NCBI GenBank assembly: GCA_021405315.1
Contig: QWIH01000007.1
Coordinates: 99,247 to 163,246, forward strand
DNA length: 64,000 nt
Source of the DNA: Leptolyngbya sp. PLA1
GTDB lineage: Bacteria > Planctomycetota > Phycisphaerae > Phycisphaerales > UBA1924
Reading direction: 5' to 3'
The notes beneath the pieces are model-generated. The model had not been told where the DNA came from. It saw only the letters and a list, made by a program, of their open reading frames with translations, and ran no database searches. The stretch's first letter is position 1, and every line of letters starts with the position of its first letter. Positions 54,299 to 64,000 of this stretch are shown here, in pieces. Made by a program: the position numbers and the translations under genes.

Positions 54299-54901
54299 TC
54301 ACCTGCCGGGCGTCTGCTTCACCTCGTACGAGTTCTGCCAGATCAGTTCCCGCGTGTCCGCGTTGCTGATCGTCCAGTTGAGCATGTAGAGGTGCGCTTC
54401 CTGTCCCTCGATCCGCGAGACGTTGTACATCTCCCCGTTCAGGAAGTACGTCACGCCCCAGTTCAGCTCCTGGCTCTGCCCGGGATTGCCGCCCGCCTCG
54501 CGGCGTCGGAGCTCGTCCATCCGTGCGCGGCTCTCGATCCACCGCACGCGGGACCGAGCCACGCTGCTGCTCAGCAGTTTCGACCGCACCCGCGAGCGGA
54601 ACGCCTCGAAATCCGCCGTCGGAACGATCCCCGTCTTGTTCACGATGTCGCCGAACACCACGTTCACGCGCTGACCGGTGTTGAACTCGGGCAGGTCGAC
54701 CAGGTCCTCCACCAGTTGCTGCGCCGCCTGATCGGAGAACTCCACCAGCGCCGCTGGTTGCACCAGGGGTGAACGCCGCTCGGCCTTCGTCGTGTCGGTC
54801 GTTTCGACCCGGCGAGTCTGCTCGCCCTGGGGCGGGGCGTTGCACGCCGCGAGCATCAGCAGGGGAAGGGGCAGCCATGCGAGTTTGGGAAGTCGAAGCA
54901 T
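54299..54901 (-). CDS. LpoB-like penicillin-binding-protein activator lipoprotein
   Basis: A 200-residue protein with a signal ending M-L-A-A-C (Cys near residue 20), a disordered polar tether (about 21-50) and a folded domain. V-N-V-V-F-G-D-I-V-N-K-T-G near residue 80 and Y-F-L-N-G-E-M-Y near 150 match the LpoB/PF13036 pattern. In E. coli LpoB is an outer-membrane lipoprotein that reaches through the wall to activate PBP1B. The partner here is unknown because no class A PBP gene is in the window. GGAGAG precedes the ATG. First gene of a five-gene operon. Confidence 0.78.
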   Translation of the reverse strand: MLRLPKLAWLPLPLLMLAACNAPPQGEQTRRVETTDTTKAERRSPLVQPAALVEFSDQAAQQLVEDLVDLPEFNTGQRVNVVFGDIVNKTGIVPTADFEAFRSRVRSKLLSSSVARSRVRWIESRARMDELRRREAGGNPGQSQELNWGVTYFLNGEMYNVSRIEGQEAHLYMLNWTISNADTRELIWQNSYEVKQTPGR

Positions 54902-55008
54902 CGAGGGCTCTCCGTGTCGCGCCCGGAACCCCCCGGCGCGAGGTGCCGGATGTTAGACGCCGCTAGCTTGTGACGGTTCCGGGACTATGGACCGGCCGCG
55001 CGGGCGGA

Positions 55009-56163
55009 CTACTCCCGCTCTTCGATGACCAGCGGCACCGTGACCCGCGGCGCCCACTGCTGAGGAGGCTGCGTCCACCACGTCAGGGACTCGGCGTCGT
55101 CCGCGAGCGGCGCGTCCACCGACTCGGGCAGCTCTTCGAGCCGCACTTCGCCCTTCAGGCGGTCGCTCAGCAGCGTGGTGATCGACTCCACGCTCGCCGC
55201 GTCCGCGGGGAGTTCGAGGAGGTAGCTCCCGGCGATCGCCGCCCCCGCCCGCTCGATGCGTGGGGGGACGATGTTCAGGGCCGCCCGGGGTCCGACCAGC
55301 GGGGCGATGATGGAGCCGAAACGCTCAGGCTCCGACGCCGCCATCACCGGTCCCACAAAGTCCGGGTGCACCGGGGCCGCCGCGACCACCGCGAGAATCG
55401 CGGATGAAACCTCCGCGGGCACGTCCTTTCGCAGCCGCCACGCTCTGTGGTTCCGCCCGTTGCCCATGGCTTCGAGCTGCCCAATGCTCCTGGTGCTGGA
55501 CGCCGCGACTCGGATGACCAGTCGCCCCTCCTGCGCCAGCTTCGCCGCCGCCTCGGAAGAGAGGGCGACCGACGCCGGGGCCGCCTCGGCGCGGCTGGCC
55601 GCGTCAGCGCTCGCCAGCGTCGCAGACGCGGGGGCCGCTGTCTCATTGACCGCGACGTCCGCGACCGGAGCCGCCATGCCCTCGCTCGTCTTCATCGCCA
55701 TCGGGCCCGGCGTCACGATCGGCGCGGGCTTGTCCTTTCCCCCGATGAGCAGCGACGACCAGTACGCCCCGCCACCCACCAGGAGCACAAGCCCCGCCGC
55801 GAGCGCCAAGCCCGGGGCTGCTCTCATCCACGGACGATGTCCCGCCTGCCTTGTGCGGTCGCCGGTGTGGATCGGAATGTGGTCCTCGACCGGCTCGCCC
55901 TTCGCCAGACCCAGCAGCGCGTCCCGCTCGAGCGTCGCGATCACGCGCTCGGCAAGGTGCCGGGGTGCCGGCTCCAGGGGCAGGTTCTGCAGCACGCGCC
56001 GGTGCGACTGCATCTGGCGAACGCGGTCTGCGAGCCCGGCCCGGCCCGAGCGCGACAGCACCGAATCCGCCTCTGCGCCCGTCAGGCGGCCCTCCACCAG
56101 ATCGAGGATCTGATCCTCGGTCAGGGGTCTGTCGGCGGGGGGTTGTCCTGGCGCGCTTGTCAT
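55009..56163 (-). CDS. Probable membrane anti-sigma factor partner of the ECF sigma factor
   Basis: A 384-residue protein with a cytoplasmic helical N-terminus (about 1-110), one transmembrane helix (about 115-137) and a periplasmic domain of about 240 residues that is Ala/Pro-rich at first. It lacks the zinc-binding H-x3-C-x2-C motif of ZAS anti-sigmas. Its position argues for the role: its ATG overlaps the sigma-factor stop (ATGA at 56160-56163). The periplasmic part may sense envelope state, an inference. A conserved family name cannot be given. Confidence 0.6.
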   Translation of the reverse strand: MTSAPGQPPADRPLTEDQILDLVEGRLTGAEADSVLSRSGRAGLADRVRQMQSHRRVLQNLPLEPAPRHLAERVIATLERDALLGLAKGEPVEDHIPIHTGDRTRQAGHRPWMRAAPGLALAAGLVLLVGGGAYWSSLLIGGKDKPAPIVTPGPMAMKTSEGMAAPVADVAVNETAAPASATLASADAASRAEAAPASVALSSEAAAKLAQEGRLVIRVAASSTRSIGQLEAMGNGRNHRAWRLRKDVPAEVSSAILAVVAAAPVHPDFVGPVMAASEPERFGSIIAPLVGPRAALNIVPPRIERAGAAIAGSYLLELPADAASVESITTLLSDRLKGEVRLEELPESVDAPLADDAESLTWWTQPPQQWAPRVTVPLVIEERE

Positions 56164-56783
56164 TCGTCCTTGACCTTCGGGGCATCGCCGAGGTTCTCGA
56201 CCGCCTCACGCAACGCTGCCCGGGCTCGAAAGAGCCGGCTCTTGACCGTCCCGACCGCGACCCCGAGGACCTCCGCGATCTGCTCGTAACTCTTGCCGTG
56301 GCAATCGCACAGGATGATCACGGCACGCTGATCCGGGTCGATCCGCCGAAGGGCCTCGAGAACCCGGCTCTGCTCTTCTTCCGTATCGACGCGGTCATCC
56401 GGCGAAAGTTCCCGCGATTGCTCGTGATTGCGCGGCTGGGCGGGCTTTGATCGGGAATCCGCCTTCCCCCCCGCGGGGGCATCCAGGCTCGCGTGCCTCC
56501 GGAGCTTCTCGGACCGAAGCCGCGACAGGCACACGTTCATGGTCACTCGGATCATCCATGTCGAGAGCTTGGCCCGCCCGTCGAAACTGTCCAGCCCCTG
56601 GATGATCTTGACGAACGCGTCCTGCGTCAGGTCCGCCGCGAGTTCCCGGTGGTGCACCATGCGGTAGCAGACCGAGTACAGGCGGTCCTGATACCGGGTG
56701 ATCAGTTGCGACCATCCCGAGGTATCACCCCGACGAATCGCCTCGACCAAACGCAGGTCGTCATCGGCGTCGTCTTGGGTCAT
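56160..56783 (-). CDS. ECF-type RNA polymerase sigma factor
   Basis: A 207-residue sigma-70 family protein without region 1 or 3. Region 2 (about 10-85) has D-L-T-Q-D-A-F-V-K-I-I-Q-G and S-T-W-M-I-R-V-T-M-N. A basic Ser/Gln/Pro linker follows (95-135). Region 4 (about 145-195) has Y-E-Q-I-A-E-V-L-G and V-G-T-V-K-S-R-L-F-R-A-R. It directs transcription of a special regulon and is paired with the overlapping membrane anti-sigma gene. The ATG at 56783 follows a TACCAT hexamer by about 40 nt and has no clear ribosome-binding site. Confidence 0.92.
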   Translation of the reverse strand: MTQDDADDDLRLVEAIRRGDTSGWSQLITRYQDRLYSVCYRMVHHRELAADLTQDAFVKIIQGLDSFDGRAKLSTWMIRVTMNVCLSRLRSEKLRRHASLDAPAGGKADSRSKPAQPRNHEQSRELSPDDRVDTEEEQSRVLEALRRIDPDQRAVIILCDCHGKSYEQIAEVLGVAVGTVKSRLFRARAALREAVENLGDAPKVKDE

Positions 56784-56918
56784 CGGCGAGGGCTTGCCCG
56801 GGGTCGTCCGCACGCGTGTGGCGTCATGGTAGGGGTGGGGGGGACGGCGGGTGCAGCACCGGCGGGTACAGTGCTTCCGTCCCGTTGGGCCAAGAGCCCC
56901 GGGCACCGGGCCCCGCGC

Positions 56919-57980
56919 GTGATCAAGTACCTCGGCTCCAAACGCACCATCGTCCCCCTCATCCTCGATGAGGTCCGCCGCGCCGATGCGTCGGCGGGCG
57001 AGGCCGGGGTCCGCACGGTGCTCGACCTGTTCTCGGGGACTTCGCGCGTCGGGCACACGCTCAAGAAAGCCGGCTTCCGTGTGCTCGCCAACGACCACAA
57101 CGCCTACGCGCTCGCCCTTGCACGCTGCTACGTGCAGGCCGACGCCGAGGATGTGCTCGAGGACGCACGCACGCTGGTCGAAGAGTTCAACGCGATTCCC
57201 GGGGCGCCCGGGTACTTCACCCGCACCTTCTGCGAGCGGTCCCGCTACGTGCATCCCGCCAATGGCGAGCGGATCGACGCCATCCGCGAGGCCATCGCAA
57301 GAAAGTCACTGCCCCCGGAGCTCGAGGCGGTCATGCTGGTGTCGCTCATGGAGGCTGCCGACCGCGTGGATTCCACGACCGGGCTTCAGATGGCGTATCT
57401 CAAGTCCTGGGCCCCTCGGGCGCGCAATCGGGTGCAGCTCCGCGTGCCCGAGGTGCTTCCGCGGGCTGCACGGGGCAAGGGCGCCGCCCACGGGCTGGAC
57501 GCCCTCGACGCCGCCCGGACGCTCGAGGCCGACCTGGTCTACATCGATCCACCCTACAACCAGCACTCGTACCTCGCCAACTACCACGTGTGGGAGTCCC
57601 TCGTGCGGTGGGACAAGCCCGAGGTCTACGGCGTGGCCTGCAAACGCACCGACGTCCGGACCCGCCGCAGCGGATTCAACTCCCGCCCGCTCGCGGCCCA
57701 GCGCCTCGCCGAGGTGCTGCGGGCCGTCCGCGCCCCTGTCGTCGTGGTCTCTTTCAGCGACGAGGGGTTCATCCCGCGTGCCCAGATGGAGAGCCTGCTG
57801 ACATCACTCTGGGACGGCCAGGCCCGGCTCCGCACCATCGAGATCCCGTTCAAGAGATACGTCGGCGCGCAGATCGGAATCTACAACCCCGCGGGCGACA
57901 AGGTCGGCGAGCCGGGGCACCTCACCAACACCGAGTTTCTTTTCGTCGTCTCCCGATCGCCCGCGGCCTGCCCCGGCTGA
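56919..57980 (+). CDS. Orphan D12-class N6-adenine DNA methyltransferase
   Basis: A 353-residue protein. The N-terminal K-Y-L-G-S-K-R (motif X, SAM), D-L-F-S-G-T-S-R-V-G near residue 35 (motif I) and Y-I-D-P-P-Y-N near 207 (motif IV) occur in the D12 order. The start is the GTG at 56919, because the conserved motif X begins at residue 3. No restriction or helper gene is adjacent, so the methylase is probably solitary and may be regulatory or a relic. The target sequence cannot be predicted. It converges with the next gene, 3 nt apart. Confidence 0.9.
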   Translation: MIKYLGSKRTIVPLILDEVRRADASAGEAGVRTVLDLFSGTSRVGHTLKKAGFRVLANDHNAYALALARCYVQADAEDVLEDARTLVEEFNAIPGAPGYFTRTFCERSRYVHPANGERIDAIREAIARKSLPPELEAVMLVSLMEAADRVDSTTGLQMAYLKSWAPRARNRVQLRVPEVLPRAARGKGAAHGLDALDAARTLEADLVYIDPPYNQHSYLANYHVWESLVRWDKPEVYGVACKRTDVRTRRSGFNSRPLAAQRLAEVLRAVRAPVVVVSFSDEGFIPRAQMESLLTSLWDGQARLRTIEIPFKRYVGAQIGIYNPAGDKVGEPGHLTNTEFLFVVSRSPAACPG

Positions 57981-57983
57981 GCG

Positions 57984-58952
57984 CTACTCCAGCCGGTCAT
58001 CCGGCATCGGGGGCGTCGGGTGCGTGCTCATCGCCGCGAGCAGAAACGCCCGACCCTTCGGACTCGATCCGCCGAGCAGCCGCCGCAGATCCACGTACAA
58101 CATCATCTGCTCGGGATGCTCGGGAAACTCGATCCGCACGAAGTGGTTGGGCACGTGCACGTGGACCCGCGCCCTGCGCAGGTCGTAGCGGGCGACCTCC
58201 GGCTGCCCAATGCCCAGCAGCCCGAAGTGAAAGACATCCAGCACCCCGGGCGCGAGACGCACGTACGTCGGGCACACGAACGCCGCGACCCCCGCGCCGA
58301 CCACCATCGCGGCGATGACCTCGAAGTAGTTCATGGTGAACTTGCCGTCCATGAACAGGGCGTGAAAGCCCGCAAGACCCAGAACGCCGACCGCCGCGCA
58401 CACCCCGAGTGCGACCCGCGAACGCGCCGGAACCATGTGCGTGGTCTTGACGCGTCCACGCTTGAGGCCGCGTCGGACAGCCACCTTTCCGTCGGGCGTG
58501 CGCTGCCCGTGGGAGAGCGCGTACACGCAGCGCATCACCACCGGCTCGAATGAAACGTTCGAGACCTCGCGCAGAAGTTCCTCGGTCTGGTTCCGGTCCC
58601 CGATCGTCTGCAGTCGTGCATCGGGGTCGCTCTGGTCCTCCGGCCCCGCCGCCTTCTTCGCCCGGGCACGCCGCACGGCACGCACGATCGCCCACACGCC
58701 CACGCCCAGCCCCATCACCGCCACCGCGACCTCCGACGGACCCACCGCCGCGACCGGAACGCCCGCGCGGCGCAGCACCGCGAGCGCCACGCCGATCAGC
58801 AGGATCACCAACCCCGCCGCGGCGAAATACGGCAGGGGTCCGCTGTTGGGCCAGAGATCATCCTTCCGCGCGACCCGCGCAACACGCACCACGTCCGGCC
58901 TCATGGGCTCCATCGTGATCGGCGGTGTACGCTCGACGCCATCGTCGCTCAT
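57984..58952 (-). CDS. Multi-pass membrane protein of unknown function
   Basis: A 322-residue protein. It has four hydrophobic stretches, about 42-62, 72-95, 178-198 and 205-230, with a basic Arg/Lys-rich segment between (96-108) and a soluble C-terminus (about 230-322) rich in Val, Arg and His. A G-Q-P-E-V-A-R-Y-D-L segment near 250 precedes short beta strands. No family is recognised. The ATG at 58952 has AAGG and GGGG just upstream. It diverges from gyrB across 355 bp. Confidence 0.6.
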   Translation of the reverse strand: MSDDGVERTPPITMEPMRPDVVRVARVARKDDLWPNSGPLPYFAAAGLVILLIGVALAVLRRAGVPVAAVGPSEVAVAVMGLGVGVWAIVRAVRRARAKKAAGPEDQSDPDARLQTIGDRNQTEELLREVSNVSFEPVVMRCVYALSHGQRTPDGKVAVRRGLKRGRVKTTHMVPARSRVALGVCAAVGVLGLAGFHALFMDGKFTMNYFEVIAAMVVGAGVAAFVCPTYVRLAPGVLDVFHFGLLGIGQPEVARYDLRRARVHVHVPNHFVRIEFPEHPEQMMLYVDLRRLLGGSSPKGRAFLLAAMSTHPTPPMPDDRLE

Positions 58953-59042
58953 GGCCTTGCCCCTTCCTCGCCCCGATCCTTGGCAGCCCGCCGCACGCTG
59001 CACAATGGTTCGTAAGATGTTTGGATTTTGGAAGCGTGGTGC

Positions 59043-59114
59043 GTGGACCCGCATCACCACCAGCCGCCGCCCCAGCCGCCGGGCGCCGGCGACGCGACGG
59101 GCACGGGTCCGTGA
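59043..59114 (+). CDS. Possible 23-codon small protein upstream of gyrB
   Basis: A GTG-initiated frame whose product starts with D-P-H-H-H-Q-P-P-P-Q-P-P. It has GGAAG (59030-59034) upstream, TAAGAT further upstream and a terminator hairpin 29 nt after the TGA, so all parts of a mini gene are present in order. The composition is low complexity and the frame may be chance. Confidence 0.25.
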   Translation: MDPHHHQPPPQPPGAGDATGTGP

Positions 59115-59142
59115 CGTGGCGCCCCAACGCGGGGGAAAAAGG

Positions 59143-59171
59143 CCAAAAACCGCTGGTTTTTTGGACGTTTT
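59143..59171 (+). terminator. Two-way AT-rich terminator-like hairpin
   Basis: CCAAAAACC (59143-59151) pairs with GGTTTTTTGG (59155-59164), with a one-base bulge. TTTT at 59168-59171 follows on the plus strand, and TTTTT (59140-59136) follows on the minus strand. It lies between divergent genes, where no known transcript should end. Confidence 0.5.
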
Positions 59172-59211
59172 GCCTCGGGGCGTCCCGAGCGCCAACCTGC
59201 CCGCGGGACGC

Positions 59212-59217
59212 TACAAT
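59212..59217 (+). promoter_or_regulatory. Possible gyrB -10 element TACAAT
   Basis: TACAAT (five of six matches to TATAAT) lies 91 nt upstream of the gyrB ATG. No convincing -35 box. Confidence 0.45.
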
Positions 59218-59292
59218 GCCTGTCCGCCGCGGGCCCCTGCCGACCCTGAGAGACATGGTCTGCGCGGCCCATCGACGCGAGAGGCACCCTAA

Positions 59293-62022
<2,730 letters not shown>

Positions 62023-62134
62023 CGGCCCATAACGCCTTCGGTGCTTCCGGATCGCCCGATCCGGTGGACCGGCGATCCCCGGATGTCGATGCACCCTGCG
62101 GCTTGCCGCATCTGCGTCTTCCGGAGGCTTGCAT
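62023..62134 (+). promoter_or_regulatory. gyrB-PilZ gene intergenic hairpins
   Basis: CCGGATCG (62047-62054) pairs with CGATCCGG (62057-62064), a perfect 8-bp inverted repeat with a 2-nt loop and no T-tract. A second small hairpin, TGCGGC-TT-GCCGCA, lies just before the GGAGG of the next gene and could affect its translation. Confidence 0.4.
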
Positions 62135-63313
62135 ATGACGGGGAACAGAGCGCGTCGGGTATCCATGACCCAGGCGCGGGCCGGGGTGTCATCGGTCGAT
62201 CGACCCAACACCATCGGGCTTGCAGGCCGCGAGCTCTCCGCCATCCTCGACGCGCTCGATGCCTCAGAGGCCGGGGGCGTCTCTCCCAAGCGGGAGTTCA
62301 TCCGCTGGCCCTTCCGCCACCCAGGCATCCAGGGCAGCTTCACGCATCCGGGCGGGTCGCTCGTCACCCTCAAGCTTGCGGGGAGGAACATCTCCAAGGG
62401 CGGGCTGTCTGTGCTGCACAACGCGTTCGTGTACCCCGGGACCGAGTGCGTGCTGCAACTCCCCAAGTTGCAGGGAGGAACGCTCGAACGCTCGGCGATG
62501 GTCTGCCGCTGCACTCACCGGCGGGGCACGCTCCACGAGCTCGGACTCCGATTCTCGACGCCGATCCGCTTGCGCGACTTCGTCGCCCCCTCGTCGAGGG
62601 GTGATGTCAACTCTCTCGAGCGGGTCGACCCGTCCCGGCTGAGCGGGCGCGTGCTCTACGCCGGTGACAATCCCCTTGACGCCAAGATCATCGCCCACTT
62701 CCTCCGTGAGTCTTCGATCGCGCTGGTTGTTGCCTCTTCGCTGAAGGAGGGCATCGACCGCCTGAGCGAGCCCTTCGACATTCTGCTCATCGACTGGCGA
62801 CTCCCGGGAGGAAGGGCGTCGGACCTGCTGATGGCCGCGCGCGATCAGGGCATCACGACACCCGCGATCTTCCTTGCCGCCGTTCCCGGGGCGCTGTCCG
62901 CCGATCCCGTCTGGAAGGTTCCGGGCGTCCGCATGCTTCCAAAGCCGTTCACGCAGGCGCAACTGCTCCAGGACCTGGGCGAGGTGCTTCTCGCCGACAC
63001 CCGCGAGGCGCCGTCGCAGCAGCCAGGGCAGGACACGCTGCCCGCCAGCGTGACGACGGAATACGCGGCGGACCTCGTCCGCTCCATCGAGAAGGCTGTC
63101 GCCGAGCAGGCCCGTGACCGCACCGTGGAACTCTGCCACCAGCTCCGTGGGTGTGGGGCCATGCTGGGAATGCGGGGCTCCGCGCATGCCGCGGAGCGGG
63201 TCTGTGCGACGCTGAGCAGCACCGCCTCGTCCAAGGACGAGCAGGGCGTCCTGCGCGAGCTGATCGCCGCGTGCCGGAAGGACCTCGACCGGCTCCAAGA
63301 CTCGCCCGGCTGA
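62135..63313 (+). CDS. PilZ-receiver-HPt protein (c-di-GMP and phosphorelay signalling)
   Basis: A 392-residue signalling protein with three domains. A PilZ-type domain (about 50-150) has the R-x3-R switch (Arg53/Arg57 in K-R-E-F-I-R-W) and N-I-S-K-G-G, both used to bind c-di-GMP. A response-regulator receiver (about 170-285) has the phosphoacceptor Asp220 in L-I-D-W-R-L-P-G and the conserved Lys in L-P-K-P-F. An HPt domain (about 300-392) has His335 in C-H-Q-L-R-G-C-G-A. There is no DNA-binding or enzyme output domain, so it probably shuttles phosphate. The ATG at 62135 has GGAGG seven nt upstream; an upstream TTG at 62129 is less likely. Confidence 0.82.
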   Translation: MTGNRARRVSMTQARAGVSSVDRPNTIGLAGRELSAILDALDASEAGGVSPKREFIRWPFRHPGIQGSFTHPGGSLVTLKLAGRNISKGGLSVLHNAFVYPGTECVLQLPKLQGGTLERSAMVCRCTHRRGTLHELGLRFSTPIRLRDFVAPSSRGDVNSLERVDPSRLSGRVLYAGDNPLDAKIIAHFLRESSIALVVASSLKEGIDRLSEPFDILLIDWRLPGGRASDLLMAARDQGITTPAIFLAAVPGALSADPVWKVPGVRMLPKPFTQAQLLQDLGEVLLADTREAPSQQPGQDTLPASVTTEYAADLVRSIEKAVAEQARDRTVELCHQLRGCGAMLGMRGSAHAAERVCATLSSTASSKDEQGVLRELIAACRKDLDRLQDSPG

Positions 63314-63334
63314 ACCTTGCGCCCGCCGAATAAG

Positions 63335-63409
63335 GGTGGCCAACGGGACTCGAACCCGCGACCCCGGGAATCACAATCCCGTGCTCTAACCAACTGAGCT
63401 ATGGCCACC
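63335..63409 (-). tRNA. tRNA-His (anticodon GTG)
   Basis: On the minus strand the cloverleaf reads GTGGCCA acceptor, D arm with AGCTCAGTTGG, anticodon arm CGGGA-TTGTGAT-TCCCG (anticodon GTG), T arm with GGTTCGAGTCC and acceptor TGGCCAC. The discriminator is C73 and an extra G sits at position -1, the signature pair that histidyl-tRNA synthetase needs. The CCA end is not encoded (CTTATT follows), so it must be added afterwards. Confidence 0.97.
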
Positions 63410-63588
63410 GTCTGACCCGCGTGGCGAACCCGCCGCAGGGTCAGGACTATATGCCCGGGCTGTGCACGCGTCACCCCGAGGTACGGCCCGCGGGCTCGTG
63501 CCGTCCGAATCGCCGAGGCGGGTCCGGATTCGCCTAGCATTCCGCCCGCGCGCCGTACGGGCCGCGTCGGACCGTGGAGTACCCGCCG

Positions 63589-64000
63589 ATGTCCTCTTCC
63601 GCACTCGATCGTCTGGACCTTTCCTCGCACCGCGTTCTCAGGAACCTCTCCTCCGCGGAGCTCGTGGAGCGAGCGCTCGCCGCGGGCGAGGGGCAACTCG
63701 CCTCCAACGGCGCCCTGGTCTGCCTGACGGGCGACCGCACGGGCCGCAGCCCCAAGGACAAGCACCTCGAGGACGTTCCCGCGATCCACGACAAGATCTG
63801 GTGGGGCAAGGTCAACACCCCGATCACCCCCGCGCAGTTCGACGCCGCGCTTGAGATCGCCGTCAACCACCTCAACCAGCAGCCACGCTCCTACGTCTTT
63901 GAGGGCTACGCCGGCGCCGATCCGAAGCACCGCCTGGGCGTGCAGGTCGTCACGGAGCAGGCCTGGCACAGTCTTTTCGCCAGCACCCTGTTCATCAAGC
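63589..64000 (+). CDS. pckA: Phosphoenolpyruvate carboxykinase (ATP), 5' part only
   Basis: The first 137 residues are present and the gene runs off the window. Residues 48-57 read T-G-D-R-T-G-R-S-P-K, the arginine-bearing loop typical of ATP-type PEPCK, followed by D-K-H-L-E and a W-W-G-K-V-N segment. The enzyme converts oxaloacetate and ATP to phosphoenolpyruvate, CO2 and ADP, the first step of gluconeogenesis. GGAG lies 9 nt upstream of the ATG at 63589. Confidence 0.92.
   Translation, partial: MSSSALDRLDLSSHRVLRNLSSAELVERALAAGEGQLASNGALVCLTGDRTGRSPKDKHLEDVPAIHDKIWWGKVNTPITPAQFDAALEIAVNHLNQQPRSYVFEGYAGADPKHRLGVQVVTEQAWHSLFASTLFIK

Noticed and set aside
59005..59292. A 95-residue plus-strand frame upstream of gyrB starting M-V-R-K-M-F-G-F
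   Set aside because: Codon third positions are irregular, it contains the terminator-like hairpin, and no family matches; kept only as part of the intergenic description.

Overview
The window is a 64 kb piece of a very GC-rich bacterial chromosome, most likely from a planctomycete of the class Phycisphaerae. Three observations point there. Secreted proteins end in tandem dockerin-like calcium loops (D-x-N-x-D-G-N-V-D-Q-D-D). There is a pseudopilin-like protein with an N-terminal type IV prepilin signal and a C-terminal H-X9-DG motif. A Tat-exported Gfo/Idh/MocA oxidoreductase is also present. The assignment is an inference from gene content. I see no prophage, insertion sequence or CRISPR array; this looks like ordinary, densely packed core chromosome.

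Layout: 1-8740 carries the end of a probable menaquinone gene (mqnA), an S41 peptidase, a secreted transglutaminase, 5-formyl-THF cyclo-ligase, a LysM/L,D-transpeptidase, an Mrp-type ATPase and a secreted Spy-like protein. 8807-16378 carries an FAD oxidoreductase, carB and two small membrane proteins. 16479-22683 holds a PstS-like dockerin protein, its pseudopilin partner, a GT2 glycosyltransferase and a DevC-like permease. 23157-33334 has queA, a GEVED/dockerin protein and a cluster of exported peptidases (two M28, one M16) with an AIM24 protein and a lipoprotein. 33430-39312 holds apt, a small conserved protein, an MsbA-like ABC exporter, a second S41 lipoprotein, an SDR and a DUF1697 protein. 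39347-41894 is a TPP riboswitch with thiC and a WapI-like protein. 41994-48674 has an acetyltransferase, a Gfo/Idh/MocA oxidoreductase, an RNHCP protein, a YCII lipoprotein, a zinc alcohol dehydrogenase and a third dockerin protein. 48752-56783 holds ppk1 and a five-gene operon of envelope lipoproteins (LpoB, a second LpoB-like protein, COG3014, YcfL) ending in a QueD-like enzyme, then an ECF sigma/anti-sigma pair. 56919-64000 has an orphan D12 adenine methylase, a membrane protein, gyrB, a PilZ-receiver-HPt protein, tRNA-His and the start of ATP-type pckA.

The points I find most worth following are: the complete LpoB/COG3014/YcfL lipoprotein operon outside its usual gammaproteobacterial setting; a shared 60-residue C-terminal double calcium-loop module bounded by cysteines on three otherwise unrelated exported proteins; a recurrent -10-like hexamer 6-9 nt before the start codon of nine genes without Shine-Dalgarno sequences, suggesting leaderless mRNAs; a PilZ-REC-HPt phosphorelay protein; and two intergenic regions (44363-44675 and 59013-59171) that look transcribed and structured.
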